A stretch of 64,000 nt of DNA from JABDIP01 sp965212545 (GTDB taxonomy: Bacteria; Pseudomonadota; Alphaproteobacteria; DSM-16000; Inquilinaceae): NCBI GenBank assembly GCA_965212545.1, contig CBDBVB010000027.1, forward strand, positions 1 to 64,000. The letters are read 5' to 3'. Shown here piece after piece: positions 44,672-52,346 of this stretch (positions within the stretch are counted from its first letter, which is position 1; each line of letters starts with the position of its first letter). The notes under the pieces were generated by a model, which saw only the letters and a list, made by a program, of their open reading frames with translations, did not search any database and was not told the origin of the DNA. The position numbers and the translations under genes were made by a program.

Positions 44672-46458
44672 AGCGCCTCCATGGCCTCGCCATAGACCGA
44701 GAGGATCGGCTGGCGTCTGATCTTCATGGTCGGCGTCATCTGGCTGTTCTCCACGCTGAAGGGCTCCGGCGCGACGATGAACCGGCGCACACGTTCGATC
44801 GGCGACAGCGATTTGTTGACCCGGTCGACAGCCTCGCCGATCGCCTTGCGAAGGTCCGGTTCGTCCGAAATTTCAGCCAGGGTCTTCGGCTTTCCATGGT
44901 TCTTGGCCCAGCCGGCCATGAACTCAGCATCGGGTACGATGACACCCACCAGGAACGGCCGCCGGTCTCCGGCGACCATCGCCTGCCCGATTTCCGGCTG
45001 CAGGGTCAGGAACCCTTCGACGCGCTGTGGCGAGAGATTGTCGCCGCCTGAGTTGACGATGATGTCCTTCTTGCGATCGGTGATCAGGATCGCGCCATCT
45101 TCGTCCAGCCGGCCGATATCGCCGGTGTGCAACCAGCCGTCGCGCAGGGCCGAGGCGGTCGCTTCCTCCTGGTTCCAATAGCCCTTCATCAGCAATTCGC
45201 CACGGACCAGAATCTCGCCGTCATCGGCGATGCGGATCTCGACCTCTTCGAGTGGCGGACCGACCGTGTGGACCTTGATACGGGCGGGAGTGTTGCAGGA
45301 AATCACGGGCGACGCCTCGGTCTGGCCGTAGCCTTGCAGGATGGTCAGACCCAGCGCGTGGAAGAACATCCCGATCTCGGCGTTCAGCGGCGCTCCACCG
45401 GACACCATTGCCTTCAGCCGCCCCCCGAAGCGGGCCTTCAGTTTTCGCCGGACCAGTCGCTCTGCAAGCCAGTCCTGCGCCGCGCGCAGCGGGTCGAGGC
45501 GGCCGCGCTCGTATCGTTCACGCCCCAGGGACACCGCCCTGTCCATCCACCGGACTGCGGTGCTGCCGCGGCGCTCGACCTCGCGGGTGATGCGGCGGTG
45601 CATCACCTCGTACAGCCGCGGCACGGCGGTCATGATCGTCGGCCTGACCTCGGCCAGGTTGCGCATCAGCGCATCAGCGTTTTCCGCATAGTAGATCTGG
45701 GCGCCGACCGAGAGCGGGAAGAACTGCCCGGCGGAGTGCTCATAGGAATGCGACAGCGGCAGAAACGACAGGAAGACGTCGTCCTCCAGACCCAGCTTCT
45801 CCAGCAGATGGTGGGCGCCCAGGCAGTTGGCCAGGATGCCGCCATGGGTCTGCATTACGCCGCGCGGCCGGCCACCGGTGCCGCTGGTGTAGATCAGGCA
45901 GGCGGTATCGCCGCGCTGCATGTCGGCGATGCGTGCGTCGACATCGTCCGGAGCGTCGTCGCCAAGGGCCTGCACGTCGTCCCAGCTATGCAGCGCGACG
46001 TCCGGATTTCGCCGGTCATCGACCGGATCGACAGCGATGACGAATTTCAGATCGGGGGCCTGCAAAGCGGCCGGCCAGAGTTTGCGGAACAGGGCCGGCT
46101 TGGAGACGATGGCGCCCTTGGCGCCGCTGTCGTTCAGGATATGCCGGTGATCGTCCACCGTATTGGTGGTATAGGCCGGCACGGTGATGCCGCCACCGGC
46201 CATGATCGCCAGATCGGCTGCCAGCCACTTCGGGCGGTTTTCCGAAACCAGCACGATACGGTCGCCATCTTCCATGCCGACGGCCCTCAGCCCCCGGGCC
46301 AAGCGCCGCATCTCCTGATCGACCCGACGCCAACTCATGGCCTGGTAGGCGCCGTCGCGCTTGGCCCAAACCAGGGGCCGGTCGCCAAAATGCCGAGCCT
46401 GCTCGACGAACATGGCCGGCAGACTCGACCACTGCTTGTATTTCCACGGGCCGGCCAT
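44659..46458 (-). CDS. Long-chain acyl-CoA synthetase (AMP-binding family)
   Basis: 599 residues. AMP-forming motifs are complete: LIYTSGTGGRPRGVMQTHGG (about 189-208), ILQGYGQTEASPVISC (about 355-370), GWLHTGDIGRLDEDG and DRKKDIIVNSGGDNLSP near residue 445, and a C-terminal Lys in SQMTPTMKIRRQP. The length and pattern fit FadD15/LACS-type fatty-acyl-CoA ligases. It activates fatty acids for beta-oxidation or lipid synthesis. It stands alone, convergent with the acetyltransferase. Confidence 0.88.
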   Translation of the reverse strand: MAGPWKYKQWSSLPAMFVEQARHFGDRPLVWAKRDGAYQAMSWRRVDQEMRRLARGLRAVGMEDGDRIVLVSENRPKWLAADLAIMAGGGITVPAYTTNTVDDHRHILNDSGAKGAIVSKPALFRKLWPAALQAPDLKFVIAVDPVDDRRNPDVALHSWDDVQALGDDAPDDVDARIADMQRGDTACLIYTSGTGGRPRGVMQTHGGILANCLGAHHLLEKLGLEDDVFLSFLPLSHSYEHSAGQFFPLSVGAQIYYAENADALMRNLAEVRPTIMTAVPRLYEVMHRRITREVERRGSTAVRWMDRAVSLGRERYERGRLDPLRAAQDWLAERLVRRKLKARFGGRLKAMVSGGAPLNAEIGMFFHALGLTILQGYGQTEASPVISCNTPARIKVHTVGPPLEEVEIRIADDGEILVRGELLMKGYWNQEEATASALRDGWLHTGDIGRLDEDGAILITDRKKDIIVNSGGDNLSPQRVEGFLTLQPEIGQAMVAGDRRPFLVGVIVPDAEFMAGWAKNHGKPKTLAEISDEPDLRKAIGEAVDRVNKSLSPIERVRRFIVAPEPFSVENSQMTPTMKIRRQPILSVYGEAMEALYGD

Positions 46459-46652
46459 GGCTCGGCGATCCTCCCGGTTCTCGTATTTTTCTTAGTTCTA
46501 CCCCGTCGCCGTCTCACCGCAATAGGGCCCGTGTGCCCCAGCGGCGATGGTCACGGCGAAAATTGCAGGCTAGGCTGTCCGCTTCGGCCCCGGACGCCGG
46601 GCCGACAAACAACAAGAACAGGCGCCGTTACAGGAACGAGGAGGTTCACACC

Positions 46653-47436
46653 ATGCGGAGAGTTTTGGCCCTGGCGGCCGCTGTGCTGGTCGGAGGTCTG
46701 GCCATGGGGCTGTCCCCGGCTGCGGACGCGCAATCGCGTCTGCAGATTATCCAGGAACGCGGCACGCTGCGCGTCGGCACCACCGGCGACTTCAACCCGA
46801 TGTCGGTCCGCGACCCGGCGACCAATTCCTATAAGGGCTTCGACATCGACGCCATGGAACAGCTCGCCGCCGATCTCGGCGTCACAGTGGAATGGGTCCC
46901 GGCCGAATGGGCGACCCTGGTCGCCGGCGTTGCCTCGGACCAGTACGACATCTTCTCCGGCGCCTCCCTGAACATGGGCCGGGCCCGGACCGTCGGCTAT
47001 TCGATCCCGTATTTCCAGGCCGGCACGGTGCCGCTGTCGCTGACCAACAATGCCGACCGGTTCAACAAGCTGGGACGACATCAACCAGCCGGGCGTCAAA
47101 GTCGCAGTCAGCCTGGGCACGGTGTTCGAGGAGCAGGCCCGGGCGCATTTCCCCAATGCCGAGATCGTCGCCGTGCAATCGCCGGCCACCGGTTTCCAGG
47201 AGGTCCTGGCCGGCCGTTCCGACGTGACCATCACCAGCAACGTCGAGGCCTCCTCACTGGTGCAGCGCTTCGAGAACATGGTCTGGCTCGAGGTGGGCGC
47301 GCGCAATCTGCGGCCATTCGCCTATCCGCTGCCCCAGGACGATTTCGCCTGGATCAACTTCGTCAACAGCTGGGTCACCCTGAAGACCACCGAAGGCTTC
47401 TATGACGGCCTCCGCGACAAGTGGATGCCGAACTGA
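46653..47436 (+). CDS. Polar amino-acid ABC transporter solute-binding protein, one frameshift
   Basis: About 261 residues across one frame break, from the ATG at 46653 behind GAGGAGG. A signal peptide (to about ADAQ/SR) precedes IIQERGTLRVGTTGDFNPMSV, the family-3 binding-protein start, then YKGFDIDAMEQLAADLGV and PAEWATLVAGVASDQYDIF. The frame shifts near 47075-47082, where NNADRFNK must join WDDINQPGVKVAVSLGTVFE. The end ATLKTTEGFYDGLRDKWMPN-like segment is normal for the family. It feeds the permease encoded at 47710. Confidence 0.85.
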
Positions 47437-47550
47437 TCTAGCGGGGGCCGCTGCTCTTGGTTGAGCGGCGGCCTTTCATGAGAACGCCGGCTCTGCAGCC
47501 TTGCCAATGCCGACGATGCCGGTTCCCGGCTTCACAGGCAGACACGGCAA

Positions 47551-47700
47551 GCCCCCTCACCCTCCCATCGCCTTTCGGCGACGGGTCCCTCCCTCTCCCA
47601 CGAGGGGAGAGGGGTGCAAGCTGGCGCTGATACCTACTCCTCTCCCCTGGTGGGAGAGGAGGGGCCCCCGCGGCGAAGTCGTAGGAAGGTGAGGGGGGCA
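47551..47700. repeat. REP-like palindromic element between binding-protein and permease genes
   Basis: Nested inverted repeats: outer GCCCCCTCACC at 47551-47561 pairs with GGTGAGGGGGGC at about 47688-47700. Inside, CCCTCTCCC pairs with GGGGAGAGGG (about 47591-47614), and CTCCTCTCCC with GGGAGAGGAG (about 47637-47661, perfect 10 bp). The CCCTCTCCC/GGGAGAGGG composition is that of the common intergenic repeats of Proteobacteria. It has no coding capacity. It sits in the 273-base gap between the binding-protein and permease genes of one importer and could limit permease expression. A related shorter element lies at 38274-38383. Confidence 0.65.
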
Positions 47701-47709
47701 GCACAGGCC

Positions 47710-48495
47710 ATGCCGATGTCCCGACGAATGCAGAAGCCCACGCGATATCTTGCTCCCGCTATTGCCCTCCTGTCGCTGCTGGCACTCAGCGGCTGCGGGA
47801 ACACCGGCTATGGCTGGGCCTGGTACCTGTTCGACCCGACCACCGAGCGCGGCAGCAACAATCTGTGGTTCATGCTGGGCGGCCTTTGGCCGACCGTCTG
47901 GATTTCCGTGGCTGCGATCCTGTTGTCGACCCTGGTCGGCCTGCTGGTCGCCATTCTCGGCCTGTCGAAGAACCGTGCGGCGCGGATGGCCAATCGCAGC
48001 TATGTGGAGTTGGTGCGGGCCATCCCGCTGCTGGTGGTGCTGCTGTGGATGTATTACGGCTTGCCGATCATGCTCGGCATCCAGCTTTCATTCATGATGG
48101 CCGGGCTGTTGTCCCTGGCGCTGAGCGACAGTGCCTTCGAGGCGGAGATCTTCCGAGCCGGCATTCAGTCGATCGAGGCGGGCCAGACCGAGGCCGCCCG
48201 CAGCCTGGGACTGCGCGGCTGGCAGATCATGCGCCTGGTGATCCTGCCCCAAGCCATCCGTCGCATCCTGCCGGCGCTCGGCAACCAGTTCATCTACGTC
48301 CTGAAGATGTCTTCGCTGGTCTCGGTGATCGGCTACCAGGAACTCACCCGCCGGGCCACCGAACTCACCGTCACTGAATTCCGCCCGCTGGAAATCTATA
48401 CCTTCCTGGTGCTGGAGTATTTGGCACTGATCATCATCGTCTCCTGGCTGGTGCGACGCATGGAGAAGCGGCTGGCGCGATCGGATGCCCGCTAG
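47710..48495 (+). CDS. Polar amino-acid ABC transporter permease (HisM/GlnP family)
   Basis: 261 residues from the ATG at 47710. Nearby in-frame ATGs at 47716 and 47728 are possible. The N terminus has a hydrophobic segment ending LSGC that looks like a lipobox but is probably the first membrane helix. The family EAA motif is EAGQTEAARSLGLRGWQIM followed by VILPQAIRRILPALGNQFI. The open frame extends to 47614, but that part lies in the palindromic repeat and is not coding. No partner permease or ATPase gene is present in the window, so the ATPase is likely encoded elsewhere. Confidence 0.87.
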   Translation: MPMSRRMQKPTRYLAPAIALLSLLALSGCGNTGYGWAWYLFDPTTERGSNNLWFMLGGLWPTVWISVAAILLSTLVGLLVAILGLSKNRAARMANRSYVELVRAIPLLVVLLWMYYGLPIMLGIQLSFMMAGLLSLALSDSAFEAEIFRAGIQSIEAGQTEAARSLGLRGWQIMRLVILPQAIRRILPALGNQFIYVLKMSSLVSVIGYQELTRRATELTVTEFRPLEIYTFLVLEYLALIIIVSWLVRRMEKRLARSDAR

Positions 48496-49253
48496 AGTGC
48501 AGCAAAACTTCGATAGTCCTGGGAGATATCACGCACCGCCGCGTCGATGATCTGCTTGCCATGTCCGGGGCGGGCCAGGGCCGAATTCGATCCGACGCGA
48601 CCGTCGGCAAATCGCCGTCGGTAGTCGCCGGCATCGAAGTAATTGTCGCCTGCGTGCTGTAGTCCGTCTTCGCCAATCGGCGGGGGCGATGGGACCTCAG
48701 ATACGCCGATGGCGCCTGGATAGGCATGCTGGGTGATGGCGATTTCGCTGGGCGTGGCGTGGTAGCCTTCCCCGTCGCCATAGAGGGATGACCTGAGCTC
48801 TCCGACTGCGGGCGTATCCCACCAGTTCTTCAGCCGCGTCTTCAGCTTGCCGGGACAGCCGCCGAAGCTGGCCGGCGCGTGCACTTCGTGGAACGCCGAC
48901 TGCACCGGCGCGACGTTGCCGCCATGACCGTTGATGACGTAGACGTGCCGGAATCCGTGCCGGGCGAGACTGGTCAGCATGTCAACCAGGACGGCGGTCA
49001 GGGTGGTTGGCCGCAGGGCCATGGAGCCGGCGAAGTCGAGGTGGAAATGGGCGTTGCCGACGGCGATGGTCGGCGCGACGACGGCGTCCGCCGCTTCGCC
49101 GACGCCGAGCGCAATCGCTTCCGCACAGAGCGCGTCGGTGCCGAGCAGGCCCATGGGGCCGTGCTGCTCGGTAGAGCCGATCGGAAGGATGATGCCGCTG
49201 GAGCGTTCCAGATAGCGCTCGACCTCCTGCCAGGTCATCAATTGCAGGCGCAT
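48492..49253 (-). CDS. Creatininase family amidohydrolase
   Basis: 253 residues. Metal-ligand motifs are GSTEQHGPMGLLGTDAL (about 26-42; E28, H30, D39), ALGVGEAADAVVAPTIAVGNAHFHLDF, INGHGGN near 107 and GEGYHATPSEIA near 161. The family includes creatinine amidohydrolase and MftE-type or FAPy deformylase enzymes, all metal-dependent ring or amide hydrolases. Adjacent genes are a transporter permease (convergent overlap of four bases) and a divergent oxygenase operon, so the true substrate may be an amide related to that pathway. Confidence 0.88.
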   Translation of the reverse strand: MRLQLMTWQEVERYLERSSGIILPIGSTEQHGPMGLLGTDALCAEAIALGVGEAADAVVAPTIAVGNAHFHLDFAGSMALRPTTLTAVLVDMLTSLARHGFRHVYVINGHGGNVAPVQSAFHEVHAPASFGGCPGKLKTRLKNWWDTPAVGELRSSLYGDGEGYHATPSEIAITQHAYPGAIGVSEVPSPPPIGEDGLQHAGDNYFDAGDYRRRFADGRVGSNSALARPGHGKQIIDAAVRDISQDYRSFAAL

Positions 49254-49366
49254 GGCGTCTCCGCAGTCTGACGGGCGGCCAGCCTACACCGGATGGCGAT
49301 GCTTGGCAGGGCCAAGCGCGCCGTGCTTCACTCCGGCGCCACAGGTATTTCAGGGGTGACGGCGAT

Positions 49367-50029
49367 ATGGCGGATGGGGCCGGATCGGAAAAAAACTGGA
49401 CTACGGGACGATCTCCGTTGGCGGAGCCCGGCTGGAAGCATGTCGAGGCGGTCCCGATGGACGCGTTCCGTCGGGCCGATTGGGAGCTGCTGAACAGCCA
49501 GCGCGCGCCCTACCTCGCCGAGCAACAGGCGGACCAGGTCCTGGCCATGCTGGAGGCCTCCCGCGACGAGCCCACCTTCGGCTATCAGGTGAACAACTAT
49601 CTGCATTGCCTGCAGACCGCGACCATGGTCATGGAGGCGGGCCATGACGAGGAGGATATCGTCGTCGCCCTGCTGCACGATATCGGCTTCGTAACCTGTC
49701 CGGACTGGCATGGCGAATTCGCCGCCGCGCTCCTCGGCGGATATGTTTCCGAACGGAATCGCTGGATGCTGCAGCGCCATACGATCTTCCAGCAATTGCA
49801 TATCCACGAATATCCGGGCCATTGCGATACGCCGGAAGACACGGTGGCCTTCCAGAATGAGCGCGACCGCTGGCGCGGACATCCACATTTCGAATGGGCC
49901 GCGGAGTTCCTCGAGCGCTTCGATCAGGTAGCGATCAGCGGCTCGCGGCCGACCGCGCCGATCGAGATTTTCCGCCCGATGGTGCAGCGCATCTTTGCGC
50001 GGCCGCCGGTGCCGCCCGAGGTCGAGTGA
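49367..50029 (+). CDS. HD-domain protein of the PhnZ/TmpB-like diiron oxygenase type
   Basis: 220 residues. The metal ligands of the diiron HD oxygenases are all identifiable: H80 (YLHCLQTA), H104 and D105 (LLHDIG), H115 (DWHGEFAAAL), H138 (MLQRHTIF) and D186 (ERFDQVA). The segment QVNNYLHCLQTATMVMEAG resembles the opening helix of PhnZ. Members cleave C-P or C-C bonds of hydroxylated substrates with a mixed-valent diiron centre. Other HD proteins are phosphohydrolases, so this is an inference from ligands and context. It overlaps an AhpD-like gene and is followed by a 2OG-Fe(II) oxygenase, a combination recalling the PhnY/PhnZ hydroxylase-plus-oxygenase pathway. Confidence 0.75.
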   Translation: MADGAGSEKNWTTGRSPLAEPGWKHVEAVPMDAFRRADWELLNSQRAPYLAEQQADQVLAMLEASRDEPTFGYQVNNYLHCLQTATMVMEAGHDEEDIVVALLHDIGFVTCPDWHGEFAAALLGGYVSERNRWMLQRHTIFQQLHIHEYPGHCDTPEDTVAFQNERDRWRGHPHFEWAAEFLERFDQVAISGSRPTAPIEIFRPMVQRIFARPPVPPEVE

Positions 50030-50646
50030 TGGCCGCCGGCAAGATCGCCTGGATCGAGACCGTCGAGCCGGAGGCGGCCAAAGGCGTGCTGCGCGAACTG
50101 TATGACCGGGTAACCACGCCGCACGGCACGGTCGATAACGTCATGAAGGCGCATTCGCTGAGGCCGCATACCATGGGCGGCCATCTGGCGCTGTACAAGA
50201 GCGTGCTGCACAACGAGGACAACACGCTGCCCTTCTGGTTCCTGGAACTGGTCGCCTGCGTCACCAGCATCACCAACAACTGCGCCTATAGCCTGGCCCA
50301 TCACGGCGCCAACGCCATGCGACTGATGGTCAAAGACGGCATCACCGGTCCCGAGGGCGCGGAGAATGTCCTGAAGAGCCTGAAGATCGGCCGGCCCGAG
50401 GACCATTTCGAGTTCGGCGGCAAGCACTATGCGCTGCTGCAATACGCCCGCAAGTTGACCGGTGATGTCGGCAGCATGGTCGAGGCGGATATCGCGCGGC
50501 TGCGCGAAGCCGGGGTCGATGACGGCGAGATCCTCGAGGTCAACCAGGTCTGCGCCTATTTCAATTACTCGAACCGGCTACTGAACGGTCTCGGGGTCTC
50601 CACCGCTGGCGACGTAATCGGCTATTACCAGGAGGAGGACGCATGA
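50029..50646 (+). CDS. Peroxidase-related protein, AhpD/carboxymuconolactone decarboxylase family
   Basis: 205 residues from the ATG at 50029, overlapping the HD gene stop (TGATG). The CMD core is LPFWFLELVACVTSITNNCAYSLAHHG (region 65-91). The CxxC-like position of AhpD is here C-x6-C (VACVTSITNNCAYS), as in the 'uncharacterised peroxidase-related' branch. The conserved His of SLAHHG is present. It may reduce peroxides or support the neighbouring oxygenases. The stop overlaps the start of the 2OG-oxygenase gene by four bases. Confidence 0.8.
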   Translation: MAAGKIAWIETVEPEAAKGVLRELYDRVTTPHGTVDNVMKAHSLRPHTMGGHLALYKSVLHNEDNTLPFWFLELVACVTSITNNCAYSLAHHGANAMRLMVKDGITGPEGAENVLKSLKIGRPEDHFEFGGKHYALLQYARKLTGDVGSMVEADIARLREAGVDDGEILEVNQVCAYFNYSNRLLNGLGVSTAGDVIGYYQEEDA

Positions 50647-51641
50647 TCGACTCCGCCTATGCCAGCGCCAGGCCGATCGATGTCGACGCTATTCCGGTGA
50701 TCGATATCGGCGCCCTGCGCGGCGGTTCGACCAATGCGGTCGTGGAGGTGGCGGCGCAGATCCGCAAGGCATCGGCCGAGGTCGGCTTCTTCTATGTCCG
50801 CAATCACGGCATCGATCCGGGGACCCGCGATGCGGCGCTGGCGGCGGCCAAGCGGTTCTTCGCCCTGCCGCAGGAGGCCAAGGCGCGGGTCGCGGTAAAC
50901 AGCCAGCACCGCGGTTTCATGGCCCCGGGCGGCGCCAAGATGCACGAGACCGCACGGGCCGATTTGAAGGAGAGCTTCAACTGGGCCCTGGATCTGGGCG
51001 CGGACGACCCGGATGTGCTGTCCGGCGACAAGCCGCTGCTGGGCCCTAACAACTGGCCGGACGCCGATCTGCCGGAGCTGCGGCCCGCCCTGTACTCCTA
51101 CTACGAAGCCGCCTGCGATTGCGGCCGGGACCTTATGCGCGCCTTCGCCGTCAGCCTCGACGCCGACGAAGCCTTCTTTGCCCCGCGCTTTGATAAGCCG
51201 ATTGCCCGCGGTTCGGCGCTCTACTACCCGCCGCAGCCGCCGCAGATGGGGGCCGAACAGTTCGGCGTCGGCGCCCATACCGATTACGGCTGCCTGACCC
51301 TGCTGTGGCAAGACGAGGTCGGCGGATTGCAGGTGCAGGGCCGGGACGGCGACTGGGTGACGGCCCATCCGATCCCCGACACCCTGGTGGTCAATGTGGG
51401 CGACCTGCTGGCCCGCTGGTCGAACGACCGCTTCGTCTCCACGCCACACCGGGTGGTGAACGCATCAGGCCGCGAGCGCTACTCCATGGCGGTGTTCTTC
51501 GATCCGAATTACGAAGCGGTCGTCGATCCCGCGGACCTGCTCACGGCGGGCGAGGCCGCCAAATTCGAGCCCATAATCGCCGGCGAGCATGTCAAGGCGC
51601 GGTTCGACGCGGCATTTGCATATCGACAGAAGTCGGAGTGA
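50643..51641 (+). CDS. 2-oxoglutarate/Fe(II)-dependent oxygenase, isopenicillin N synthase-like family
   Basis: 332 residues. The N-terminal domain has IPVIDIGALRGG and ASAEVGFFYVRNHGI (about 43-57). The iron triad is HTDYG (H and D near 216-218) and STPHRVV (His near 270), and the 2OG-binding Arg is in RERYSMAVFF near 280. These enzymes hydroxylate, desaturate or cyclise small molecules. The gene ends a three-gene overlapping operon with the HD and AhpD-like genes. The pathway could be stepwise oxidation of a small organic or phosphonate-like substrate. That substrate is not known. Confidence 0.88.
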   Translation: MIDSAYASARPIDVDAIPVIDIGALRGGSTNAVVEVAAQIRKASAEVGFFYVRNHGIDPGTRDAALAAAKRFFALPQEAKARVAVNSQHRGFMAPGGAKMHETARADLKESFNWALDLGADDPDVLSGDKPLLGPNNWPDADLPELRPALYSYYEAACDCGRDLMRAFAVSLDADEAFFAPRFDKPIARGSALYYPPQPPQMGAEQFGVGAHTDYGCLTLLWQDEVGGLQVQGRDGDWVTAHPIPDTLVVNVGDLLARWSNDRFVSTPHRVVNASGRERYSMAVFFDPNYEAVVDPADLLTAGEAAKFEPIIAGEHVKARFDAAFAYRQKSE

Positions 51642-51768
51642 GCGAGACGCATCCGCTTTCACCGGACGATTCAATGAGAGTGGGAGAGGAAGCATCGATT
51701 TCTGCGTCTGTGCGTCGTGCGATGCTGGCAATCTTCGGCCTCGGAAGTCTTGCCATTGTCGTCGCCGG

Positions 51769-52095
51769 TCACTTCGGCGGCAGGCTGCCGGCGAATTGCG
51801 CGGCGAAGTCGATCCAGTCGTCCAAACCGGTGGCGAGGCAGGCATCGGCGTCGACCCACACGATGCCGCCCATCTTGCGGCCGCTGAACACCACTGGCTC
51901 CGTCCCCGGCCGTTTCAGCGCCTCGGGCTCCAATTCCTTGCCGACGCGGAACATGAAGCGGCCGACCTCGACACCGCACAGCATGTTGCCGTTCAGCATC
52001 CAGCAATAGCCGCCGAACATCGCCTTCTCGGTGATGCCCGGCCGGCCGGCGAGCGCGCCGCGCAACATGTCGGCGAGATGCGGGTCATGCGGCAT
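51769..52095 (-). CDS. TfoX/Sxy N-terminal domain protein
   Basis: 108 residues from the ATG at 52095 (MPHDPHLADML...). ITEKAMFGGYCWMLNGNMLCGV and the later GGIVWVDADACLATGL-type region are the TfoX-N pattern. In gamma-proteobacteria TfoX governs competence, but short stand-alone TfoX-N proteins like this are widespread and their role is unknown. It is preceded by a small membrane-protein ORF and convergent with the 2OG-oxygenase gene. An open reading to 52254 would add 53 unsupported residues. Confidence 0.8.
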   Translation of the reverse strand: MPHDPHLADMLRGALAGRPGITEKAMFGGYCWMLNGNMLCGVEVGRFMFRVGKELEPEALKRPGTEPVVFSGRKMGGIVWVDADACLATGLDDWIDFAAQFAGSLPPK

Positions 52096-52109
52096 GCTCG
52101 GTGCTCCCG

Positions 52110-52229
52110 TCAGATCGCGCCTAGGCCGGCGGCCATTGCGTAGAGCGCGAAACCGGCCATCGACAGGAAGGCCATCGGAATCTGGATCATGGCCGGCAAT
52201 CCCACGAAAAGCACGGTCGTCTGCAACAT
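52110..52229 (-). CDS. Putative 39-residue membrane peptide
   Basis: ATG at 52229 to TGA at 52110, with GGGGAG about ten bases upstream. The peptide (MLQTTVLFVGLPAMIQIPMA then about 19 more residues) is almost entirely hydrophobic with one or two membrane-spanning stretches and no charged residues. It ends 14 bases before the TfoX-N start, in the same direction. Short ORFs arise by chance, and only the ribosome site, hydrophobicity and position support it. Confidence 0.35.
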   Translation of the reverse strand: MLQTTVLFVGLPAMIQIPMAFLSMAGFALYAMAAGLGAI

Positions 52230-52346
52230 TATCGGCTGGCTCCCCAAGTTGCATGACACGCCACAGGAGCCGAATGGCGCGGCGGGTTCAATTGCCTTTC
52301 GTTCTTAGACGCACCGGCCGGTCGCGATCCGATAACGGCAGGGTGC

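Noticed and set aside
47614..47709. Start of the amino-acid permease at 47614
   Set aside because: That part lies within the palindromic repeat and yields atypical residues. The ATG at 47710 gives a normal first helix.
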